This document shows, in pieces, positions 1 through 6,744 of a DNA stretch of 54,141 nt. Made by a program: the position numbers and the translations under genes. The notes beneath the pieces were generated by a model. The model saw only the letters and a program-made list of their open reading frames with translations. It had not been told where the DNA came from and did no database searches. The stretch's first letter is position 1. Each line of letters begins with the position of its first letter. The DNA comes from Bacteroidales bacterium (GTDB taxonomy: Bacteria > Bacteroidota > Bacteroidia > Bacteroidales > UBA7960), in NCBI GenBank assembly GCA_007125585.1, contig SLCY01000021.1, positions 1-54,141 on the forward strand. Direction: 5' to 3'.

Positions 1-66
1 CCATCCAAAGAAAAAGCTACCAAAAAGAAAGATCACCGCTTCTGATGCATCTGCTAAAATCTACGG
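1..66 (-). repeat. Dispersed repeat family A, copy 1 (cut by window edge)
   Basis: Reverse complement of a module seen again at 2098-2158 and 43943-44023. A 29-base stretch (20-48 here, 43961-43989 on the other strand) is identical in this copy and the third copy. The CCAAAGAAAAAG arm at 5-16 is half of the hairpin seen complete in the other two copies; the rest lies outside the window. No coding signal was seen. Confidence 0.8.
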
Positions 67-192
67 CATCTTTACCCTGCGCAGGCCTATCCGGCCGGCA
101 CGACGGCATGCCCCTTTTAAGACATTCATTAATGCCGTCCGGTGGCCTGCTTGCATATACCCTCCCTGGTAAAGATGCCTTGATTTTTTTAC

Positions 193-304
193 GCAGATCC
201 ATCAAATGCGGATTCATCCCCCCACGGGCCCGGTCAATTACATGTTTGTGCATGCTTTACAGGCAGATCCATCAAATGCGGATTTGTCCGCCCCACGGGC
301 CCGG
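193..304. repeat. Two-copy direct repeat of about 41 bp
   Basis: The segment starting gcagatccatcaaatgcgg and ending cacgggcccgg occurs at 193-233 and again at 263-304, 70 bases apart, with a few mismatches and a one-base length difference in the middle. The 17 bases tcaaatgcggatttgtc of the second copy reappear inverted at 43943-43959, inside repeat family A copy 3, so this is part of the same repeat mosaic and not a local accident. The small ORFs drawn over it (17-253 and 45-311) have no protein-like character. Confidence 0.75.
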
Positions 305-342
305 ACTTTAATGTGTTTGCAGATGCCCACACTGTTATAACG

Positions 343-426
343 GCCTTTCGTTCATTCGTTCCATCGTTCTTCCGTCATCTGTCAGCACACAAAATGGTGG
401 TGGTTTTTTTACAGGAGAAATATTTA
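343..426 (+). repeat. Dispersed repeat family B, copy 1
   Basis: It contains ttccatcgttcttccgtcat, then a variable spacer, then the module ggtggtttttttacagg followed by agaaatat. The same modules occur inverted at 2180-2426 and in the same orientation at 36805-37110. It lies immediately upstream of holA. The rest of 1-492 holds family A, the 41-bp direct repeat and unassigned sequence; no gene was seen. Confidence 0.75.
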
Positions 427-461
427 TGGCAAAAGAACAGACAGGCTTACAAAGGTTTCAT

Positions 462-469
462 TATTTTTG
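462..469 (+). promoter_or_regulatory. Candidate -7 box for holA
   Basis: TATTTTTG fits the Bacteroidota -7 consensus TAnnTTTG and sits 23 bases before the holA ATG. No convincing TTG-type -33 element was found at the expected distance, so this rests on one motif plus position. Confidence 0.4.
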
Positions 470-492
470 TCCTGACCTAACAACGGATTTTT

Positions 493-1500
493 ATGGTTGA
501 GTTAAATTATCAGAACATCCTCAGGGATATCCGCAAGAAGGTGCTGCAGCCTGTATATTTTCTTATGGGTGAAGAAAGCTTCTATATTGATGTGATTGCC
601 GGGTTCCTTGAGGATGATGTACTCAGTGAAACGGAGAAAGAGTTTAATCTCAGCATCTTCTACGGTAAAGACACAGATATTCCGACCATCATCAGTACCG
701 CCAAACGTTACCCCATGATGGCCAGCCACAACGTGGTCATCGTGCGTGAGGCCCAGCACCTGCAGGATATTGACGAACTCATGCCATATCTCCAGCAACC
801 ACTGGAATCAACCATACTGGTAGTCTGCTATAAATATAAGACGTTGGACCGGCGGACGAAGTTTTTCAAAGCATTAAGCCAGACGGGGCTTGTTTTTGTC
901 GGGAAAAAACTTTACGACAACCAGGTCCCGGGATGGATCGCTGACTATGTAAAGCGCCATGGATATAGCATTGGCCCCGAGGCTTTGCAGATGCTCGCCG
1001 ACCACCTTGGCAGCGACCTCGGCAAGATTGTCAATGAAGTGAGAAAGCTGTTCATCAACCAGGAAAAAGGGTCTGAGATCACTGCAAAAGTGATCGAAGA
1101 AAATATCGGCATCAGCAAAGACTTTAATATCTTTGAGTTTCAGAACGCATTGGGTGCAAGAAACAACCAGAAAGCCTATCAGATCGCGAAATATTTTGCC
1201 GACAATCCCCGGTCAAACCCTTTTGTTATGACGACAGGCGTGCTGTATCAGTTTTTTTCCAGGGTGCTGTTATATCACAGCCTGCCAGACAAGAGTAAGA
1301 ATAATGCCGCTGCGGAGCTGAGTGTGAACCCGTTTTTTATAAACCACTATGCGCTGGCAGCACGGAATTATGCACCGGATAAGTTGCTGCAGATCTTTTC
1401 TCACTTGAGGTCCTATGATCTAAAGTCCAAGGGTCTTGACAATGAAACCACGAACCATGGTGAGCTGGTGAAAGAACTAACGTTTAAGATACTCAATTGA
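493..1500 (+). CDS. holA: DNA polymerase III subunit delta
   Basis: Delta subunit of the clamp-loader complex, which opens the beta sliding clamp and places it on primed DNA at the replication fork. The 335-residue length and layout match the HolA family. The N-terminal part begins with the typical PVYFLMGEE segment and contains the degenerate nucleotide-binding-like fold; the middle and C-terminal helical parts carry KIVNEVRKL and a conserved FNIFEFQNA stretch typical of Bacteroidota HolA. The start is the ATG at 493, about 23 bases after a candidate -7 box. It is followed by the cvpA-like gene on the same strand with an 85-base gap, so the two may be co-transcribed. Nothing unusual was seen in the reading frame. 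Confidence 0.93.
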   Translation: MVELNYQNILRDIRKKVLQPVYFLMGEESFYIDVIAGFLEDDVLSETEKEFNLSIFYGKDTDIPTIISTAKRYPMMASHNVVIVREAQHLQDIDELMPYLQQPLESTILVVCYKYKTLDRRTKFFKALSQTGLVFVGKKLYDNQVPGWIADYVKRHGYSIGPEALQMLADHLGSDLGKIVNEVRKLFINQEKGSEITAKVIEENIGISKDFNIFEFQNALGARNNQKAYQIAKYFADNPRSNPFVMTTGVLYQFFSRVLLYHSLPDKSKNNAAAELSVNPFFINHYALAARNYAPDKLLQIFSHLRSYDLKSKGLDNETTNHGELVKELTFKILN

Positions 1501-1585
1501 TGAGGGGTGTTGTGTTGATGTAACAGTTTGCCCCTGACCAGCTGTGGCGGTCCATGGGTAACCATTCGTTTTTAAGGAAAAACCG

Positions 1586-2095
1586 ATGAACATTTTAGAC
1601 ATTATCATTGCCGTTATCCTGCTTCTGGGTGCCATCAGGGGTTACCAGAAGGGATTTTTCCACGAGGCATCCACCCTCGCAGGATTGGTGGCGGGGGTAT
1701 TCATAGCCATCCTTGCCGCGAAGATCATTGGAAACATCACGGAAAACCTGTTCGATTGGAATATCCAGGTGGTCAAGGTAGTGGTGTTTGTTATCGCCTT
1801 CATTATCGTGGTCGCCCTGGTGCGGTTGTTTGGGACGCTGCTCACAAAAGTTTTCAACGCACTGTTGCTGGGATTCATAAATCGCCTCGCCGGCTTCGGG
1901 CTTGGCATTCTGAAATGGGGGCTGATCCTGGCCGTGCTTTTCCTGGTAATTGATTTCTTTGACCATGGCAAAACGCTGATAACGGAAGAGATGCAGGCGA
2001 AAAGCTTACTGTATCCCCAGCTGGAATGGCTATATGCACTGATTATGGATGCCATCGGGTTCAATGCCGTTCCGGAGACCTTCTTTCTGGCTTGA
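1586..2095 (+). CDS. CvpA family integral membrane protein
   Basis: A 169-residue inner-membrane protein of the CvpA/colicin V production family. Four hydrophobic segments are visible (about residues 3-20, 25-45, 60-90 and 100-125), and the family signature is at the N-terminus: ILDIIIAVILLLGAIRGYQKG, with the basic-aromatic RGYQKGF turn after the first helix. E. coli CvpA is needed for colicin V production; the cellular role in Bacteroidota is not settled. The ATG at 1586 follows aaggaaaa, a reasonable ribosome-binding sequence. It lies downstream of holA, and a repeat hairpin that could end transcription follows about 30 bases after the stop. Confidence 0.88.
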   Translation: MNILDIIIAVILLLGAIRGYQKGFFHEASTLAGLVAGVFIAILAAKIIGNITENLFDWNIQVVKVVVFVIAFIIVVALVRLFGTLLTKVFNALLLGFINRLAGFGLGILKWGLILAVLFLVIDFFDHGKTLITEEMQAKSLLYPQLEWLYALIMDAIGFNAVPETFFLA

Positions 2096-2097
2096 CA

Positions 2098-2158
2098 ATC
2101 TACGGTGATCTTTCTTTTTGGTAGCTTTTTCTTTGGATGGGAGCCAAAGAAAAAGTAC
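2098..2158 (+). repeat. Dispersed repeat family A, copy 2, with hairpin
   Basis: Downstream of the cvpA-like gene, a perfect inverted repeat has 12-base arms (CTTTTTCTTTGG at 2125-2136, CCAAAGAAAAAG at 2144-2155) and a 7-base loop. It is preceded by ggtgatctttctttttgg, which is shared with the copies at 1-66 and 43943-44023. Its place just after a stop codon would suit a transcription terminator, but no long T-run follows the right arm, so that role is inferred. Confidence 0.75.
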
Positions 2159-2179
2159 ATCGCCACCGAAGGCGGGAGA

Positions 2180-2426
2180 GCGATGGAACGATGGAACGAT
2201 GGAACGAAGCTTTTGGGCATTGGCTGTAAGCTATTGGCTTTTAAACCTTTAACCCATTAAACTTTTAAACCCTTCAACCTCTCTGACCTTTTGACAAATG
2301 ATAAACATTAATAAACAAGCGACGACCGGATGAAAGACCTTGAGATTTTTTCATTCGTCTGTGTGTAATTTCGAACGAAAAAAAATCATGTATATTTCTC
2401 CTGTAAAAAACCACCACCATTTTGTG
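2180..2426 (-). repeat. Dispersed repeat family B, copy 2 (inverted, longest)
   Basis: It contains three gatggaac units, then a run of AAACCTTTAAACCC-like heptamers and octamers, then ccttttgacaaatgataaac, and finally the inverted form of the acaggagaaatat / ggtggt module (about 2391-2426). The same blocks in inverse orientation and order form the repeat at 36805-37110, and parts recur at 343-426 and 5740-5823. Together with family A and the two 52-bp repeats, it fills the 476-base gap 2096-2571; no gene was seen there. The ORF at 2351-2569 on the minus strand lies wholly inside repeats. Confidence 0.75.
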
Positions 2427-2534
2427 AAAAAAATATACAAAATGCTGTTGTACAGAAGGAACCGCTTCGCTTTCACATGATTTTTTTTCATTCGTCTGTG
2501 TGTAATTTCGAACGAAAAAAAATCATGTATATTT
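2346..2534 (+). repeat. Two direct copies of a 52-bp promoter-like segment
   Basis: The segment from ttttttcattcgtctgtgtg to atcatgtatattt is present at 2346-2397 and again at 2483-2534, identical over about 52 bases. The second copy ends in TATATTTG, a full -7 consensus; the first ends in TATATTTC, one base off. The inverted sequence ttacacacagac recurs in the family B copy at about 36830. The repeats lie just upstream of the DUF3127 gene. Confidence 0.8.
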
Positions 2535-2535
2535 G
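2528..2535 (+). promoter_or_regulatory. Candidate -7 box for the DUF3127 gene
   Basis: TATATTTG matches TAnnTTTG and lies 37 bases before the ATG at 2572, at the end of the second 52-bp repeat copy. No clear -33 element was found. Confidence 0.5.
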
Positions 2536-2571
2536 TAGCTGTTTTTTTAACATTCTTCAAAACCTGCAATA

Positions 2572-2961
2572 ATGGAACTCAGCGGCAGTATTCTTTCTGT
2601 ACTACCCGAGCAAAGCGGCGAAGGACGTAATGGCCCATGGCGGAAGCAGGAAGTTATCATTGAAACGGAAGGCCAGTACCCCCGAAAGGTATGCATCGCC
2701 ATTTGGGGCGACAAAATAGATCAGTTTTCCCTTGAAGAGGGGGAGCGGATCACTGCCTCGGTGAATATAGAAAGCCGTGAGTTCAATGGTCGCTGGTATA
2801 CCGATGTGAAGGCCTGGAAGGTGGACAGGGAGACGCAGTCCGGTGCCCGTCCCGGCGAGGCTCCACCTCCTGCAATGGACCCCCTCCCCCCTTCGCAAGC
2901 ACCTTTCCCTGACAATGAAGAGTTACCACCCCTTGAAGAGGAGGATGACCTGCCTTTTTAA
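2572..2961 (+). CDS. DUF3127 protein with SSB-like C-terminal tail
   Basis: A 129-residue protein whose first 85 residues match the Bacteroidota family DUF3127: MELSGSILSVLPEQSGEG at the start, a WRKQEVIIET strand, and a FNGRWYTDVKAWKV strand, a pattern compatible with a small OB-like beta barrel. From about residue 90 the chain becomes Pro-rich and acidic and ends in EEEDDLPF. That ending is the same kind of acidic DD-hydrophobic-P-F tip used by single-stranded DNA-binding protein to recruit repair and replication partners. The family is formally of unknown function; a role at single-stranded DNA is inferred from fold pattern and tail together. It has its own promoter-like sequence upstream, and the next gene starts 128 bases downstream on the same strand. 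Confidence 0.85.
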   Translation: MELSGSILSVLPEQSGEGRNGPWRKQEVIIETEGQYPRKVCIAIWGDKIDQFSLEEGERITASVNIESREFNGRWYTDVKAWKVDRETQSGARPGEAPPPAMDPLPPSQAPFPDNEELPPLEEEDDLPF

Positions 2962-3089
2962 CTGCGTCGGTCTTTCATGAATGACACTGTTTTTTTTCCT
3001 CCTGGTTCGCAGCAAATAGTTGGTCAGCAGGTGTGGAACCCGGCCAGCTGCCGAAAAATATCCGTAACTTCGCAATAAAACCTGCTGTG

Positions 3090-4502
3090 ATGGATAATGA
3101 TTCTTTTCGACGCCATGGCCATGAGTTTGTCGACTGGCTGGCTGATTATTTTGAAAATATTGAACGTTATCCCGTAAAGTCGGGAGCAGAACCGGGGGAG
3201 GTGCTTTCCCGGCTGCCATCGTCTCCTCCGACAGGGGGTGAGTCAATGGATGCTATTTTTAAGGATTTCCGGCAGGTGATCCTGCCCGGGATAACCCACT
3301 GGCAGCATCCAGGCTGGTTTGCCTATTTCCCGGCAAACAACAGTCCGTCTTCTGTGCTTGCCGAGATGCTGACTGCCGGACTCGGATGTCAGTGTATGAG
3401 TTGGCAGACCTCACCCGCTGCGACGGAACTGGAGGAACGTGTCATGGACTGGCTGAGGCAGATGATCGGCCTGCCTGAGGGGTTCACGGGTGTTATTCAG
3501 GATACGGCTTCAACAGCCACCCTTTGTGCATTGCTGTCGGCAAGGGAGTTTGCCACTGACTTTACTGCCAACGAAAGAGGCATCCATGCACCACTGATGG
3601 TGTACGCATCCACAGAGGCCCATTCAAGCATAGAGAAAGGGGTAAAGATAGCTGGTTTTGGGCGGGAGAACCTTCGTCTGATAGAAGCGAGGGATGATCT
3701 TTCGATGTGCCCTCAGTCACTGGAAGATGCCATTGGGCAAGATATTGGGGAGGGCAAAATACCGGCTTGTGCGGTGGCCACACTAGGCACCACCTCATCC
3801 ATGGCCATGGACCCGGTAGATGACATTTCAGCCATTTGTGAAAAGTATGGATTATGGCTCCATGTGGATGCAGCTTTTGCCGGCACTGCCGCGGTTGATC
3901 CACAACACCGGTGGTTCATGAAGGGAACCGGGAAGAGCGACTCTTTTGTGTTCAATCCCCACAAATGGATGCTTACAAACTTTGACTGTTCGGCTTATTT
4001 TGTTCGTGATCCCGGCATCCTGTTGCGGACCCTCAGCATGCAGCCCGAATATCTGAAAACAGCCGCTGATGAACAGGTTAAGAATTATCGCGACTGGGGC
4101 ATTCAACTGGGCAGGAGATTTCGTGCACTCAAACTTTGGTTTGTCATCCGATCCTATGGTATCAGGGGCATCAGCGAAATGGTGAACAAACACATAGGAC
4201 TCGCCCGGCACTTTGCACAATATGTGGCTGATGATGATGGCTTTGAGTTGCTTGCACCCCAGAGGCTGAGCCTTGTATGTTTCAGGTACAACCCTGGCAA
4301 GCTTGACGAAGAGGATCTGTTGCGCCTGAATCAAACCCTCATGGAGAAAGTGAATGCATCGGGTGAACTGTTTCTTACCCATACCGTACTGAAGGAAAAA
4401 TATTGCCTGCGGCTATCGGTGGGACAGCGGTCCACCGCTATGAAACACATTAAAAAAGCCTGGATCCTGATCAAAGATGCCAGCAATAGATTGATGGCAT
4501 GA
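3090..4502 (+). CDS. PLP-dependent group II decarboxylase, aromatic amino-acid type
   Basis: A 470-residue pyridoxal-phosphate enzyme of the aromatic-L-amino-acid decarboxylase family, which converts an aromatic amino acid to its amine and CO2. Visible signatures: HPGWFAYFPANNSPSSVLAE near the substrate channel, the HVDAAFAGTA segment with the PLP-contacting Asp, and NPHKWMLTNFDCSA with the lysine that forms the Schiff base. These sequences resemble the animal/plant AADC branch more than glutamate decarboxylase. The track ORF begins at 3033, but the ATG at 3090 (MDNDSFRRHGHEFVDWL) matches the family N-terminus. Substrate (Phe, Tyr, Trp or DOPA) cannot be read from the sequence. A semialdehyde-type dehydrogenase lies about 2.2 kb downstream, separated by other genes. 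Confidence 0.88.
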   Translation: MDNDSFRRHGHEFVDWLADYFENIERYPVKSGAEPGEVLSRLPSSPPTGGESMDAIFKDFRQVILPGITHWQHPGWFAYFPANNSPSSVLAEMLTAGLGCQCMSWQTSPAATELEERVMDWLRQMIGLPEGFTGVIQDTASTATLCALLSAREFATDFTANERGIHAPLMVYASTEAHSSIEKGVKIAGFGRENLRLIEARDDLSMCPQSLEDAIGQDIGEGKIPACAVATLGTTSSMAMDPVDDISAICEKYGLWLHVDAAFAGTAAVDPQHRWFMKGTGKSDSFVFNPHKWMLTNFDCSAYFVRDPGILLRTLSMQPEYLKTAADEQVKNYRDWGIQLGRRFRALKLWFVIRSYGIRGISEMVNKHIGLARHFAQYVADDDGFELLAPQRLSLVCFRYNPGKLDEEDLLRLNQTLMEKVNASGELFLTHTVLKEKYCLRLSVGQRSTAMKHIKKAWILIKDASNRLMA

Positions 4503-4874
4503 ACCGGGCCAAGACGATGATCAGATAAACAGGCGGATGATCATCGCATGGGGGGTCCCATATGATCGAAATATAATAATGAATGTCCCCCTTTTTTTCG
4601 TTTTCCGCCTTCCGTCTTCCATCAAAAATCTTGAATCAACACCCAAGGTGCTGAAATACAAAAAACAACGTAAATATATCCCCATCAAATAAAACACCAG
4701 CACCTGACCTGTCAACGATAAAACAGTACCTGGGAGCCTGTACCGGTAACCGGTTCAATGCCTGAAGGCAAATTGCACAAGACCCGATAAATAAAAGGAA
4801 AAGCATGAGAATGCAGACCATTAAAAGCCGTAACAAAGGATTTGAAAGGCCACAGAGGAATCCTTGCAGGCATC
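4503..4874. other. Gene-free stretch between convergent genes
   Basis: A 372-base spacer between the decarboxylase (plus) and the gasdermin-like gene (minus). No convincing ORF, RNA gene or strong terminator hairpin was seen. A ttttccgccttccgtcttcc tract at about 4601-4620 is reminiscent of, but does not clearly match, repeat family B. Confidence 0.6.
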
Positions 4875-5486
4875 TCAGACAGTAAATCCCCGGACGCCAA
4901 AAGGCACCTTGTCGTTTTTTGTAATTATCAGCGACTTATCTGTCTCCCACATATATTCTATTTCACCACTGACATTCACATGTGACATTTTTTCAAGTTC
5001 CGCTTTGGTGATGCGCTGGTTTTTCCTGAAAAAAGTTGCCCTAAACTCACTGGCGTAAAAGGTTTCAAGAGCGACGAAACGGTTATTAACCAGCCGCCAA
5101 CGTCCACGCCGGTCAATTCTGCGCAGTTCGTTAAGTTTGGGTTGCAGTATCAGCTGATGCATGTCGAGTGAGGCCCCGATCATTTCGCGAATTTCAATAT
5201 GCACCCTGAGGTCATGAGAAAATCCGCCACCTATGGAAAAAACGCCCAGCACATTCACGCGACTGCTCAATTTCCTGTCCATCGCTATGGTACCATAGAT
5301 CATGTTTGCCTCTGACCTGGTATAGGTCCAGGATGATTCTGGTTCATCAGGAAGCAGATCGCGGCAATGACCCAATAGCCGCATCTTTTCAGGATCCAGG
5401 ATAACCCCGGGTAAATATTGCTCCATGCTGGCAGGCAACACACGAAGACCAGGAATGTGTTTTCGAATGAATCTTTGAAATAACAT
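4875..5486 (-). CDS. Unknown protein, gasdermin-like pore-forming candidate
   Basis: A 203-residue protein with no signal peptide, no classical transmembrane helix and no recognised enzyme motif. Several positions resemble the bacterial gasdermin N-terminal domain: an amphipathic start followed by GLRVLPASMEQYLPGVIL and LLGHCRDLL, a NMIYGTIAMD strand leading into VNVLGVFSIGGGF, an alternating strand FVALETFYASEFRATFF, and a closing strand KVPFGVRGFTV at residues 193-203. Bacterial gasdermins usually continue for about 20 or more residues past that strand into an autoinhibitory tail; this protein stops there. It stands alone, convergent with the decarboxylase gene and divergent from mscS, with no caspase-like or subtilisin-like protease beside it. 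A canonical -7 box lies 30 bases upstream. The match is remembered family pattern, not a computed alignment, so a domain of unknown function remains a real alternative. That the ORF is a gene is much surer. Confidence 0.45.
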   Translation of the reverse strand: MLFQRFIRKHIPGLRVLPASMEQYLPGVILDPEKMRLLGHCRDLLPDEPESSWTYTRSEANMIYGTIAMDRKLSSRVNVLGVFSIGGGFSHDLRVHIEIREMIGASLDMHQLILQPKLNELRRIDRRGRWRLVNNRFVALETFYASEFRATFFRKNQRITKAELEKMSHVNVSGEIEYMWETDKSLIITKNDKVPFGVRGFTV

Positions 5487-5515
5487 CTTCGATAGATTTT
5501 ATTTGTTAATACAAA

Positions 5516-5523
5516 CAAAATTA
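5516..5523 (-). promoter_or_regulatory. Candidate -7 box for the gasdermin-like gene
   Basis: CAAAATTA on the plus strand is TAATTTTG on the minus strand, a full TAnnTTTG match 30 bases upstream of the ATG at 5486. The surrounding 5487-5640 region is clearly more AT-rich than the flanking genes. Confidence 0.5.
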
Positions 5524-5739
5524 ATATTTTTTTAGTTCCTATAAATTTTTTTATACGTTAAATAATTTACGTTGTGCAAACCACCACCCGACAATTTGAT
5601 TTTTTGCGTTTACCCCCTGAGTTCAACACAAAATCATTATTTTTGATGAAGATACAATCCATTCACTGGCGGGTTTTTATATCCGCTCAAACCACACGGT
5701 CGCCTTAATGCGACGGATAAAACGCCCATGACAAGATTT

Positions 5740-5823
5740 TAACACACAGAAACCCTTAAACCTTTAAACCCTTCAACCTTTAAACCTATTTGGCATTTCG
5801 CCCTTTTGACAAATGATAAACAG
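5740..5823 (-). repeat. Dispersed repeat family B, copy 3 (partial)
   Basis: It contains the run aacccttaaacctttaaaccc, then caacctttaaacctatttgg, catttcgcccttttgacaaa and tgataaac, which is the inverse of 36890-36960 with few changes. It runs right up to the mscS start and explains why the track ORF extends upstream to a TTG at 5806. The rest of the gap 5487-5739 is AT-rich and holds only the promoter candidate of the minus-strand gene. Confidence 0.75.
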
Positions 5824-6741
5824 ATGAACCATTTTAAACGCTTTGTCCTACCCATCCTCATTTTTCTCATTGCCCTGTTGATGAAGACCCTTGGCAGGCA
5901 CCTGGACTTTGTGCCGGAAGAGTTGCACAACCTTATTCACATCGCTGGATCCATCTTGCTCGTAATCGGTGTCACCTGGTCCATTATTGCAGTGATCCGC
6001 ACGGCAAAGGTCAGGCTTCTTGCAAGTTATGATATGGCTGTGGAGGATAATCTGCGGATTCGTAAATTGCACACACAGTATAACATCCTGGAAAAGATCC
6101 TGGTTTTTGTGATTATTCTGATTGCCCTTGGCATTACGCTGATGCAGTTCGATGGGGTGCGCAACATCGGCATCTCCCTTTTTGCTTCGGCCGGCATCGC
6201 CGGCCTTGTTATCGGTCTGGCGGCACAGAAAGCCCTGGGGACCATTCTTGCAGGCATTCAAATAGCCATTACCCAGCCCATCAGGCTCGATGATGTGGTG
6301 ATCGTAGAGAATGAATGGGGCTGGATAGAGGAGATCAACCTGACCTACGTCGTGATCCGAATATGGGACAAGCGGCGCCTGGTGGTTCCGACCACTTATT
6401 TTATGGAAAGGCCTTTCCAGAACTGGACCAGGACATCAGCCGACATTCTGGGCACTGTTTTCATTTACACCGATTATACCATTCCCCTGAAAGCCCTCCG
6501 CCAAGAGCTCACACGGCTGCTCGAATCAAGTCCTTACTGGGACAAAAAGGTTAACGTGTTGCAGGTTACTGATGCCAGGGAACACACCCTGGAGGTTAGG
6601 GCGCTCATGAGTGCCGCCAGCTCCCCTGACGCCTGGGAACTCAGGGTGTATGTACGGGAAAAACTGGTGGAATTCCTGCAGCGCGAATATCCGCAGTGCC
6701 TGCCCAGAACCAGGGTCATCCTTGACAAAAACACCTCATGA
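5824..6741 (+). CDS. MscS-family mechanosensitive ion channel
   Basis: A 305-residue inner-membrane channel that opens under membrane tension and lets solutes out during osmotic downshock. The N-terminal half has three hydrophobic segments (about residues 5-25, 35-60 and 90-115). These are followed by the pore-lining helix region with the small-residue pattern ASAGIAGLVIGLAAQKALG, and then the conserved beta-domain entry with ITQPIRLDDVV. The C-terminal beta domain carries WGWIEEINLTYVVIRIWD and the family-typical VPTTYFMERPFQNWTR. The start was set at the ATG at 5824; the upstream TTG lies inside repeat family B. The stop is 3 bases before the dehydrogenase start, so these two are probably one transcript. 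Compatible solutes such as trehalose, made by the next operon, are the kind of osmolyte such channels release. Confidence 0.92.
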   Translation: MNHFKRFVLPILIFLIALLMKTLGRHLDFVPEELHNLIHIAGSILLVIGVTWSIIAVIRTAKVRLLASYDMAVEDNLRIRKLHTQYNILEKILVFVIILIALGITLMQFDGVRNIGISLFASAGIAGLVIGLAAQKALGTILAGIQIAITQPIRLDDVVIVENEWGWIEEINLTYVVIRIWDKRRLVVPTTYFMERPFQNWTRTSADILGTVFIYTDYTIPLKALRQELTRLLESSPYWDKKVNVLQVTDAREHTLEVRALMSAASSPDAWELRVYVREKLVEFLQREYPQCLPRTRVILDKNTS

Positions 6742-6744
6742 GTT

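Noticed and set aside
193-304. The direct repeats as a CRISPR array
   Set aside because: There are only two imperfect copies, with a single spacer and no cas gene anywhere in the window.
4636-4836. A 66-residue minus-strand ORF with a hydrophobic start and a Cys
   Set aside because: It looks a little like a lipoprotein signal, but the rest has no pattern, and it overlaps another weak ORF; possible as a gasdermin-tail remnant, but no frame continues the reading sensibly.
5806-5823. The TTG at 5806 as the mscS start
   Set aside because: The six added residues lie inside repeat family B, and the family start matches the ATG at 5824.
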